Below are positions 13,708 through 21,015 of a stretch of 33,078 bases of DNA, in pieces. Each line of letters begins with the position of its first letter. The first letter of the stretch is position 1. The position numbers and the translations under genes are program-made. The stretch is from contig JAQUQQ010000005.1 in assembly GCA_028716005.1 (NCBI GenBank), forward strand, positions 1-33,078, read 5' to 3'. Source of the stretch: Candidatus Moraniibacteriota bacterium. GTDB taxonomy: Bacteria; Patescibacteriota; Minisyncoccia; Moranbacterales; UBA11712. The notes under the pieces are model-generated. The model was not told the origin of the DNA. It saw only the letters and a program-made list of their open reading frames with translations, and did no database searches.

Positions 13708-14438
13708 AAGAACCCCTGAAAGACGGGCTCTTGTTTCTCGACACGGCCGACCTAGGCGTGATCGAGAAGTATATGAAGCTCGGCTTCGTCGACGGCGTCA
13801 CCACCAACCCCACCATAATGAAAAAGTGCGGGGTCACCGGCGGTTTCGCGGTCATCCGCGACTATTCCAAGCAAATCGCGAAACTCATTGATCCCCTGCC
13901 CTTGTCCCTCGAGACCTCGAGTCCTGATGGGAATGAGCTGGAAATTCTGGAACAGGCCCGCGAGTTCGCCACCTGGGGCTCCAATGTCAACGTCAAAGTG
14001 ACGATCACCGACCAGAACGGCAAACCTTTCCTCGGCGTCATCAAGCAATTGGCCAAAGAAGGCATCAAAGTGAACGCCACTGCCATGATGAACGCGGCCC
14101 AAGGCCTCCTGGCCGCCAAAGTCGGCGCCAAGTATGTTTCCATCTTCCTGGGCCGGGTCGCCAATATGCAGTTCGACCCCGTTCCCGTCACGGAAGAGCT
14201 CCGCTATATGCTGGACCGCACCGGCTTGGAAGCCCAGATCATCGCCGCCTCAAGCCGCGAATCCTACAATGTCCTGCAGTGGTGGAAAGCCGGCGCCCAC
14301 ATCATCACCGTGACACCCGACCTCGTCAAATTTTGCATCCAACACCCCTACACCGCAGACACCGTGAAGCTCTTTGACGGCGACGCCGCCGACTGGCTCC
14401 CGGGCTGGAAGGAGTGGAAAGCCAACCATGGCAAATAA
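13704..14438 (+). CDS. Transaldolase (short FSA/TalC-like class)
   Basis: A 244-residue class I aldolase-fold transaldolase. DGVTTNPTIMKK (30-41) is the family signature, and SNVNVKVTIT holds the Schiff-base lysine (Lys98). NATAMMNAAQGLLAAKVGAKYVSIFLGRV, TEIIAASSR-like LEAQIIAASSRES and HIITVTPDLV complete the barrel. It transfers or cleaves a dihydroxyacetone unit of a ketose phosphate. Cotranslation with kinase, isomerase and phosphatase (ATGA overlap) says it makes the committed ketose phosphate of this pathway: sedoheptulose 7-phosphate, or octulose 8-phosphate as LmbR does from ribose 5-phosphate. A housekeeping pentose-phosphate role is possible but would not explain the position. Codon use is GC-rich. 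Confidence 0.87.
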   Translation: MKEPLKDGLLFLDTADLGVIEKYMKLGFVDGVTTNPTIMKKCGVTGGFAVIRDYSKQIAKLIDPLPLSLETSSPDGNELEILEQAREFATWGSNVNVKVTITDQNGKPFLGVIKQLAKEGIKVNATAMMNAAQGLLAAKVGAKYVSIFLGRVANMQFDPVPVTEELRYMLDRTGLEAQIIAASSRESYNVLQWWKAGAHIITVTPDLVKFCIQHPYTADTVKLFDGDAADWLPGWKEWKANHGK

Positions 14439-14463
14439 CCCGGCGCAACTGCCGGACCCAATC

Positions 14464-14542
14464 AAAGGATTAAGCGAACCTTGTAAATTTTGCCCCGAAG
14501 GGGTAAAATAAAAAACAAGGAACGCTTAATCCTTTTTCTTTT
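14464..14542 (+). terminator. Three-tier hairpin terminator at the end of the kinase-transaldolase operon
   Basis: Three nested stems share one axis. Outer: aaaggattaagcg (14464-14476) with cgcttaatccttt (14523-14535), 13 bp perfect. Middle: ccttgt (14479-14484) with acaagg (14515-14520). Inner: attttgcccc (14487-14496) with ggggtaaaat (14500-14509), one G-U pair and a gaa loop. It runs into TTTTTCTTTT. This is far longer than an ordinary terminator, and it marks the end of the GC-rich block. Confidence 0.85.
14481..14509 (+). promoter_or_regulatory. Candidate sigma70 promoter embedded in the three-tier hairpin
   Basis: TTGTAA (14481-14486; 4 of 6) is followed after exactly 17 bases by TAAAAT (14504-14509; 5 of 6). 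Initiation near 14516 would give a short leader of roughly 35 bases before ATG 14553. Such RNA would lack the upstream arms of the hairpin and so escape the terminator. It would drive the long downstream operon. Confidence 0.45.
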
Positions 14543-14552
14543 GTTTTGATTT

Positions 14553-15497
14553 ATGAAAATTCTTGTGACAGGCGGAGCGGGATTTATTGGTTCTCATTTG
14601 GTAGATCACTTGCTTAGGGAAGGCCACGAAGTGAAAGTCTATGACAATTTGAGCGGCGGGAACCGCGATTTTCTGAAACACCACGAAAAGAACAAACGCT
14701 TCGCTTTTGTGAAAGCCGATTTGGCTGACCGAAAAACTCTCCGAAAGGAATCAAAAAAAATCGAAATGGTTTTTCACCTCGCCGCCAACTCCGACATTTC
14801 GAAAGGCATCTCCGACCCAAGCCTCGATTTCGAACAGACAACACATCACACTTTCAACCTTCTCCAGGCAATGAAAGAAAACGGCGTAAAAAAGATTTTT
14901 TTCACCTCCGGAAGCGGCATTTATGGCGATGTGGGATCAACTTATACCAAAGAAAATTTCGGCCCGCTTATCCCCGTTTCGATGTATGGCGCGACCAAGC
15001 TTTCCGCCGAAGCCATGATATTCGCTTTTTCCAATTTTTTTGATATTCAGGTCTGGGTTCTGCGCCCGGCCAACATCATCGGCCCGCGGCTCACGCACGG
15101 CGTGGTTTTTGATTTTGTCAAAAGACTCAAAAAAGATTCGAAAAAACTTCAAATTCTCGGGGACGGAAGGCAAAGCAAATCATACCTTTATGTTTTGGAT
15201 GTCATCCGCGCCATCGACCTTGTCACGAAAAAAGCCAAGCAAAAAATAAACATTTTCAATATTGCCTCAAACAGCTTCATCACGGTGAATTCCATCGCGG
15301 ATGTGATCACCAAAGAAATGAACATCAATCCGAAACGAAGCTGGACCGGCGGAAAAATCGGCTGGAAGGGCGACGTGGCGAAAGTGAGAATAAATAATTC
15401 CAAAATTACGAAGCTTGGCTGGAAGCCAAAATACAATTCCCGCCAAGCCGTCCAAAAAACCGTCCGGGTGGTTTTGGGAAAAGACGCAAAATTCTAG
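14553..15497 (+). CDS. NAD-dependent nucleotide-sugar epimerase/dehydratase (extended SDR)
   Basis: A 314-residue extended SDR. The Rossmann site is GGAGFIG (7-13), the Ser/Thr block SGSGIYGDV, and the catalytic pair YGATK. LRPANIIGPRLTHGVVFDF and GDGRQSKSYLYVLDV complete the family pattern. It belongs to the GalE/UDP-glucuronate-epimerase-like branch and acts on a nucleotide sugar in the cytoplasm. As the first gene after the higher-sugar operon it may process that product at C4, as LmbM does in the octose pathway; this is inference. The ATG comes directly after the T tract of the terminator and has no SD. Confidence 0.82.
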   Translation: MKILVTGGAGFIGSHLVDHLLREGHEVKVYDNLSGGNRDFLKHHEKNKRFAFVKADLADRKTLRKESKKIEMVFHLAANSDISKGISDPSLDFEQTTHHTFNLLQAMKENGVKKIFFTSGSGIYGDVGSTYTKENFGPLIPVSMYGATKLSAEAMIFAFSNFFDIQVWVLRPANIIGPRLTHGVVFDFVKRLKKDSKKLQILGDGRQSKSYLYVLDVIRAIDLVTKKAKQKINIFNIASNSFITVNSIADVITKEMNINPKRSWTGGKIGWKGDVAKVRINNSKITKLGWKPKYNSRQAVQKTVRVVLGKDAKF

Positions 15498-15509
15498 AAT
15501 TATCTACCA

Positions 15510-16655
15510 ATGAATAAAAAAATTACAATTGTCATCCCCTGCCTCAACGAAGGAAAAGTGATCGGCGAAGTCATCCGAGACAGCTGGATCGGCCTCGGAA
15601 ACGACAAAATCAACAATCAAGTCTTGATTATCGACAGCGGCACGGATGATTCGGAAGAAATCGCGAAAAGCCTGGGCGCTGATGTTTTGAAAACCCCGAA
15701 AAGAGGCCTTGGCCGCGCTTATATAGACGCTATTCCTCATATAAAAGGAGATTACGTTGTCATGGGCGATGCCGACGGGACTTATGATTTCAAGGAAACT
15801 CCCAATTTCACAAAAAAATTGGACGAGGGTTATGAATATGTGATGGGAACTCGCACGAAGGGCTGGATTGAAAAAGGATCCCGGCCTCCCCTTCACCGCT
15901 TCTTTGGCGCGCCGGTCACGAACTGGATTTTCAATCTCGTCTACGGAAGCAATTTTTCCGACATCCACTGCGGCATGCGAGCCATGACGAAAGTCGCGCT
16001 CGTGAAAATGAAACTGAAATCTCAATCATGGCAATACGCCTCAGAAATGATAATCAAAGCCATGCAACTGGGACTCAAAACAACCGAAGTGCCGATCCGA
16101 TTCTACAAAGACAAGCACGGACGAATCCCCCATCTCCGCCAGGGATGGCTCACGCCCTGGAAAGCCGGCTGGATCAGCCTCCAAATGATGTTCACCCACC
16201 GCGCGGATTTTTTTCTTTTCCGGCCGGGAATATTGTTGCTTTTTCTTGGGTTATTGGCTGTTGTTTCCTTGTCTTTCGGCCCTGTTTATATATTCTCAAT
16301 TCATTTTATGCTCCTGGGAATGACTCTGACAATTTTGGGGGCCGTCAGTATCTTTATGGGATTGGTCGCCAAAGCCATATATGACCCGTCGGGGAAGAAA
16401 ATGAAAAAATATATGAAATTCTTTCAATACAACAAATCTTTCCTCGCGAGTTTGGTCTTGATTATAATTGGAATATTTTTCACCCTTCCCCTAGTCAGCG
16501 ACTTCATTTCTTTCGGCTACAATCTGTCATCCGGCCTGCAGGACAAATATTATCTAAGCGTCACCGGCTTGACGCTGATAATCATCGCGTTCGTCAATTT
16601 CACATTCACCCTTCTGCTGCATTCACTTTCCGAAAGGCTGCAGGAAAATCAATAA
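15510..16655 (+). CDS. Polyprenyl-phosphate GT2 with C-terminal membrane domain
   Basis: A 381-residue protein. Residues 1-~225 are a GT2 GT-A domain: TIVIPCLNEGKVIGEVI, IIDSGTDDSEE, RGLGRAYIDAI, the metal-binding VMGDADGTYDF and SDIHCGMRAM. About four hydrophobic helices follow between residues ~237 and 372. This layout is that of membrane-anchored dolichol/polyprenyl-phosphate sugar synthases found in archaea and many bacteria. It makes the lipid-linked sugar donor used by GT-C enzymes outside the membrane, such as the one at 18517. It begins 12 bp after the epimerase gene and is part of the long operon. Sugar identity unknown. Confidence 0.88.
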   Translation: MNKKITIVIPCLNEGKVIGEVIRDSWIGLGNDKINNQVLIIDSGTDDSEEIAKSLGADVLKTPKRGLGRAYIDAIPHIKGDYVVMGDADGTYDFKETPNFTKKLDEGYEYVMGTRTKGWIEKGSRPPLHRFFGAPVTNWIFNLVYGSNFSDIHCGMRAMTKVALVKMKLKSQSWQYASEMIIKAMQLGLKTTEVPIRFYKDKHGRIPHLRQGWLTPWKAGWISLQMMFTHRADFFLFRPGILLLFLGLLAVVSLSFGPVYIFSIHFMLLGMTLTILGAVSIFMGLVAKAIYDPSGKKMKKYMKFFQYNKSFLASLVLIIIGIFFTLPLVSDFISFGYNLSSGLQDKYYLSVTGLTLIIIAFVNFTFTLLLHSLSERLQENQ

Positions 16656-16676
16656 TCTAAAACCTCACAAAAAATC

Positions 16677-17705
16677 ATGGCAAGAAAGAAAAACATCTCC
16701 GTTTGCGTCATCGGCGCCGGACTCATCGGAAAAGAAAGGCTCATGAGCTTGCGGCAACTCATCAAGAAAGGCAGAAAGGTTGAAATTGCCGGAATTTTCG
16801 ATCCCTATGCGCCAAACAAGGACGAAATTGCCAAAGAATTCAACACAAAATTTTTCGATTCGCTCGATGCCCTCTTCGCCGGCTGCCCTGATTGGATTTT
16901 CATCGCTACGCCGCATGACGACGCGGTTGAAATCGCGAAAAAAGCCCTCGCGAAAGGTTTCAAAGTGCTGGTTGAGAAACCGCTGGGACGTTCGTATAAA
17001 GAGGCAAAAAGTGTTTTTGATTGCACGACCAAGAAAAATCAGCTTTGGGTCGGATTCAATTATCGTTTTTTTGACGGAATTGCCGCGGCCCTAAAAGACA
17101 TCCGCCAAAAAAAATTCGGGGATTTGATTTCCCTGAACATTCTGATGGGCCACGGAGGCAACCCAAAAGACAAGCTGGGCTGGAAGCTGGACCCCGTGAA
17201 AGCCGGCGGCGGATGCCTCATTGATCCCGGAGTTCACTTGCTGGACATATGCCAGCTGATCGCGAAAGGCAAGCTTGAAGTCATGTGCGGAATGCCCTGG
17301 AAAGGATTTTGGAAAACGGGAATTGAAGAAGAAACCAACTTATTGTTGCGATTCGGAAAAACGGCCATAAACTTTCAAGTGTCCATCGTGAAATGGGCCA
17401 GCACTTTCCGAATGGAAATCAACGGCACAAAAAAATACGGAATTGTTACGGGGAGGAACAGAAGTTACGGCGACCAAAAATATATTATCGGAGAAAAGTG
17501 GGGTTGGATGAAGGGCGGGAGCCAAAAAGATTCAGAGAAAGAAGTTCTGACTTCCGCCAACACCGATTCGTTCACAAAGGAAATCGAGGCTTTGCTTTTC
17601 GGCAACCAAACGAAAAATTCAATCAAGCCCTGCTCCGGAGAAGAAGCCCTGGCAGTCATGGAACTTTTGGACCGATGCAGAAAAATCCTAAAATTGCCCG
17701 TATGA
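16677..17705 (+). CDS. Gfo/Idh/MocA family sugar oxidoreductase
   Basis: A 342-residue NAD(P)-dependent oxidoreductase. The N-terminal Rossmann site is VIGAGLIGKERL, with FIATPHDDAVEIAKKAL, then the family lysine in VEKPLGRS (~98). The catalytic region GGGCLIDPGVHLLD supplies the conserved Asp/His pair. Members oxidise or reduce ring positions of sugars, often as nucleotide-linked ketosugars. LmbZ of the lincomycin octose pathway is of this class, but here only the family can be claimed. The gene overlaps the following SDR by 4 bp (ATGA), so the two redox enzymes are translationally linked and may act in sequence. Confidence 0.85.
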   Translation: MARKKNISVCVIGAGLIGKERLMSLRQLIKKGRKVEIAGIFDPYAPNKDEIAKEFNTKFFDSLDALFAGCPDWIFIATPHDDAVEIAKKALAKGFKVLVEKPLGRSYKEAKSVFDCTTKKNQLWVGFNYRFFDGIAAALKDIRQKKFGDLISLNILMGHGGNPKDKLGWKLDPVKAGGGCLIDPGVHLLDICQLIAKGKLEVMCGMPWKGFWKTGIEEETNLLLRFGKTAINFQVSIVKWASTFRMEINGTKKYGIVTGRNRSYGDQKYIIGEKWGWMKGGSQKDSEKEVLTSANTDSFTKEIEALLFGNQTKNSIKPCSGEEALAVMELLDRCRKILKLPV

Positions 17706-18490
17706 AAAAAAATATTCTCAAAAAAATTCTCATCACTGGCGGAACGGGAGGCATTGGACGAGAGATTGTGAAATCTTTCGCGGCGGACGGCCATGAAATC
17801 ACCGTTTGGGCGACCAATCTCGAAAAATTCAACGCGCTGAAAAAAGAATGCCTCAAGCCGGAGAAAATTCAATTTCAAAAAGTTGACGTATCGGATGAAA
17901 AGCAGATTGAAGCGGCCGCGAAGAAAATAGATAGCCTGGATATACTTATCAATGCCGCCGCCGTCTTGTGGCCGGTCAAGCCTTTTCTCGAAACAAACAT
18001 TGAAGAGCTGAAAAAATCAATCGAAATTTCTATGTGGGGGACGATTTATGTCTGCTATCACCTGCTCCCCGCTCTCAAAAAATCAGACTCGGGAAAAATC
18101 ATCAATTTCAGCGGCGGAGGCGGAGCCAACGGCCGAAAAGACCACATGGCCTACAGTCTCGCGAAAACCGCTCTTGTCCGCTTCACGGAAAATCTGGCTA
18201 TCGAAAATACAGATATATATGCGAATATTATCGCTCCGGGAGCTCAAAAAACTGCTATGTGGAAAGACGAGAAAAGCGACCCCGAACCGGAAAAATGGGG
18301 AAACATGGAAGAACTTCTGGATTTCATCAAATTTTTGGCGGGCGAGAAATCAAACGGGATCAGCGGCCGGTTCCTGAACTACAGGGATGACTGGAGCAAA
18401 AAAGAATTTTTGGAAAAAATAAAAAACGATCCCGATTTTTTGACCTTGCGGAGAATAGACGATTTTCAATTTACTAAAATTAATAAATAA
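17702..18490 (+). CDS. Classical SDR oxidoreductase
   Basis: The track begins this frame at 17393, inside the previous gene. The real start is ATG 17702, giving about 262 residues, the classical SDR length. The cofactor site is ITGGTGGIGREI, followed by DILINAAAVLW (NNAG equivalent), the catalytic Ser in NFSGGGGANG, and YSLAK (YxxxK). It reduces or oxidises a carbonyl using NAD(P). With the Gfo/Idh/MocA gene it overlaps by ATGA, it is probably a tailoring pair for a keto-sugar. The last 30 residues (from DDWSKKEFLEKI) resemble no SDR part I know. Substrate unknown. Confidence 0.85.
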   Translation: MKKNILKKILITGGTGGIGREIVKSFAADGHEITVWATNLEKFNALKKECLKPEKIQFQKVDVSDEKQIEAAAKKIDSLDILINAAAVLWPVKPFLETNIEELKKSIEISMWGTIYVCYHLLPALKKSDSGKIINFSGGGGANGRKDHMAYSLAKTALVRFTENLAIENTDIYANIIAPGAQKTAMWKDEKSDPEPEKWGNMEELLDFIKFLAGEKSNGISGRFLNYRDDWSKKEFLEKIKNDPDFLTLRRIDDFQFTKINK

Positions 18491-18516
18491 CCGGAGATTG
18501 TCCGTTTTTCATAACC

Positions 18517-20142
18517 ATGACTAACAATTTATACCTAAAAAAAATTGCGGATACGGTAAAAAGCAACTGGATTTTGTTGCTCCTTTTTTTTGTTGCCGCT
18601 TTCATTGTTTTGGTGTTCAGATTTCCTTTTATTCATTCTTCCTATGGATACGACCAGTCGGTTTATATATACGAGGGCAGGGCTTTGTCGCTCGGAGAAA
18701 TACCCTACCGGGATGTTTGGGACCAAAGACCTCTTGGCATAGGTTATATTTTTGCTTTTTTATATAAAATCGGCTTCAGTTCATTGGCTCAATTCAATAT
18801 TTTTGAAATGTTCTGGATTATTTTCACACTCGCGGTTTTTGCTTACGTGGCCAAAAAAATTGTCCGAAACGGCCCAGTAGTCGGTATTGGCACAATATAT
18901 CTCGCTTTTTTGCTGGTGAATTATGTATTTATGGGAGGAGGAAATGGAAGCGTTGGCAGCACCGAAGGCTACGTTGAAATTCATTTGATAATGCCCTTGC
19001 TCTTGATTATTCTTGGCACATTAATGTATGGAAAGAAAAATAATCCGGTCTGGCTGGCTGTTATCGGCATATCGGCGTTTGCCGCGTTTATGATTCGAGC
19101 AACCAGCCTTGATTTCCTCGCGCCGCCTTTTGTGTATTTGTTTTTTTTGGTGAAAGAACAAAGAGTCCGCCAATGGCTGAAGAGCTATTCCCGGATTGTC
19201 CTGAGAGTTATCTTGGCTTTTGCAATACCTTTGGGCGCTTATATGATATATCTGGCTCACCTTGGAGTCTTGGCCGATTTTTATAACGCCATAGTCAAAT
19301 TCAATGTCTATTACGGGTCGACAATACCGGATTTAAAAGTGACGAATGCTGGCATATACGTGAAAGCGCTATATTCAACAGTAAACTTGCTTCAATATTT
19401 GCCAAATTTTCCAATAAGCTACGCTGTCGCGATGCTTGGCATCGTTATACTTTTCAAGAAGATCGACAAACTTAATTTGTTTATCCTGTTATTTTTTGTT
19501 TTCAGTATTATAAATATAGCCGTTGGTCTAAAACCATGGCCCCATTATTTCATCCAAATATATCCGTTCATTGCTCTTTTGTTATGCTTTGTTATTCGCT
19601 CAGTATACGACAATCTCAAGCCTTTTTTCGAAAAATACGGCTATCTCAACGTTCCCTTGCTCGGTATTTTCCTTCTTTTCTTTGTCTTTCCATATCAGCT
19701 CAAGCCCTTCATAGTCTCGCTTCAAAAACTTCAGTCCGACAAAACCGCTTTCGACAGCGCCCTGAGGCAATCTCCTCCCGACCCGATAGTCGAATATGCA
19801 AAGCAGCATCATTGGAGCGGCAGCCGCGCCGTCTACTGGACTAATTTTGGAGAATATCTTGAAACAAACATGCTTAGCTCGACAAGATATTTTTCAAATG
19901 CGCTTTCCGATATCTGGGAAATGCCAAGCAGTTTTGCCACTCCAGCCAGAGTGAACGAAGTTCTGGATGATATAAAAAACAAGCCGCCAAAAATTATTGT
20001 CCTCAACACGAATGATTTCAAATATGGATCCCTGACTTGGAGTGAAGGATCTCCACTGCGAGTTTACGTTGAATCCCATTTTCAGATCGAACCGAGCCTG
20101 AGCAACGGCACTGTGCTGGCCTTCGTGGAAAAACAACAATGA
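18517..20142 (+). CDS. GT-C type membrane glycosyltransferase (GT39/PMT-like)
   Basis: A 541-residue polytopic membrane protein. After the first helix (~18-38) the outer loop reads YGYDQSVYIYEGRALSLGEIPYRDVWDQRPLG. Its YDxxxY...PYRDxxDxRPLG pattern is a hallmark of bacterial GT-C enzymes related to PMT/ArnT, with the acidic residue in the catalytic place. About ten more hydrophobic stretches follow, then a soluble tail of ~130 residues with VYWTNFGEYLETN. It uses a polyprenyl-phosphate sugar and likely pairs with the lipid-linked GT2 at 15510. The second GT-C of this type is at 341. No SD; 26 bp after the SDR gene. Confidence 0.78.
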   Translation: MTNNLYLKKIADTVKSNWILLLLFFVAAFIVLVFRFPFIHSSYGYDQSVYIYEGRALSLGEIPYRDVWDQRPLGIGYIFAFLYKIGFSSLAQFNIFEMFWIIFTLAVFAYVAKKIVRNGPVVGIGTIYLAFLLVNYVFMGGGNGSVGSTEGYVEIHLIMPLLLIILGTLMYGKKNNPVWLAVIGISAFAAFMIRATSLDFLAPPFVYLFFLVKEQRVRQWLKSYSRIVLRVILAFAIPLGAYMIYLAHLGVLADFYNAIVKFNVYYGSTIPDLKVTNAGIYVKALYSTVNLLQYLPNFPISYAVAMLGIVILFKKIDKLNLFILLFFVFSIINIAVGLKPWPHYFIQIYPFIALLLCFVIRSVYDNLKPFFEKYGYLNVPLLGIFLLFFVFPYQLKPFIVSLQKLQSDKTAFDSALRQSPPDPIVEYAKQHHWSGSRAVYWTNFGEYLETNMLSSTRYFSNALSDIWEMPSSFATPARVNEVLDDIKNKPPKIIVLNTNDFKYGSLTWSEGSPLRVYVESHFQIEPSLSNGTVLAFVEKQQ

Positions 20143-20204
20143 TCTTGAAAAAAATTACTTTTTTTTCTGGCAAATAGAGTCGAATTATTTTTCACAAAAA
20201 TCAT

Positions 20205-21011
20205 ATGTCCGAAAAAATACCCCCCAAAAAAAACTTGAGCAAAATAAAAAATGAATGCGCGCTCACGATGCTGGGTCTTTACAAAAAAGTTCAGGCCGGG
20301 CATATCGGATCTTCTTTGTCTTGTCTGGATATTCTGGTCTATTTATATTTTTGGCGAATGACATCAGAAGATAAATTTATATTGTCCAAAGGACACGCTG
20401 CGGCAGCCCTTTATACAGTTTTGGAGAAAGCGGGGTTTATTTCCAAAGATGAGCTGAATTCCTACTATCAAAACGGCACTCTTCTGGCGGCCCATCCACC
20501 CTGCTGCGGAAAATTGAACGGCATCACGTTCGGAACAGGAAGCCTGGGACACGGCCTTTCCCTGGCAACCGGACTCGCCCTGTCAACGAAATTCACGAAG
20601 AAAAAGATGGACGTCTATTGCGTTATATCCGACGGAGATATCAATGAGGGATCGACTTGGGAAGCGATTTTGTTTGCCGGCCATCACAAATTGAAAAATC
20701 TCACCGTGATCGTCGACAATAACTGCATCCAAGCTTTCGGATTTTCAAAAGATATCCTTGACATGGATCCTCTGCAAAAAAAATTCAAGGATTTCAATTT
20801 TGAAGTCGTCGAGGTCAAAAATGGAAATGATTTTCAAGAACTGGAAAAAGCCTTCAAAAAATTGGATGTCAAGAAATCCGAAAAGCCCAGATGCATCATC
20901 GCGAAAACCACGAAAGGAAGCGGAGTGTCATACATGGAAAACAAAATGGAATGGCACTATCTCCCCATGGATGATGAGCAATACAATTTGGCCATAAGCC
21001 AATTTCAATAA
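20205..21011 (+). CDS. Transketolase, N-terminal (thiamine-diphosphate PP domain) subunit
   Basis: A 268-residue protein equal to the first third of transketolase. GHIGSSLSCLDILVYLYF and DKFILSKGHAAAALYTVL are the substrate-side motifs. GSLGHGLSLATGLAL and SDGDINEGSTWEAILFAGHHKLKNLTVIVDNN form the ThDP/Mg site (GDG...N, from ~143). It works only together with the C-terminal subunit encoded 4 bp downstream. The pair moves two-carbon ketol units and can make sedoheptulose 7-phosphate from xylulose and ribose 5-phosphates. Split transketolases are common in archaea and some bacteria. Its place inside a glycan operon suggests supply of the higher sugar, not central metabolism. Alternative: a dedicated ketol transfer for branched sugars. 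Confidence 0.9.
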   Translation: MSEKIPPKKNLSKIKNECALTMLGLYKKVQAGHIGSSLSCLDILVYLYFWRMTSEDKFILSKGHAAAALYTVLEKAGFISKDELNSYYQNGTLLAAHPPCCGKLNGITFGTGSLGHGLSLATGLALSTKFTKKKMDVYCVISDGDINEGSTWEAILFAGHHKLKNLTVIVDNNCIQAFGFSKDILDMDPLQKKFKDFNFEVVEVKNGNDFQELEKAFKKLDVKKSEKPRCIIAKTTKGSGVSYMENKMEWHYLPMDDEQYNLAISQFQ

Positions 21012-21015
21012 AATT

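Noticed and set aside
17393-17701. N-terminal extension of the SDR as given in the ORF track
   Set aside because: These 103 codons overlap the Gfo/Idh/MocA gene in another frame. The SDR Rossmann motif begins a few residues after ATG 17702.
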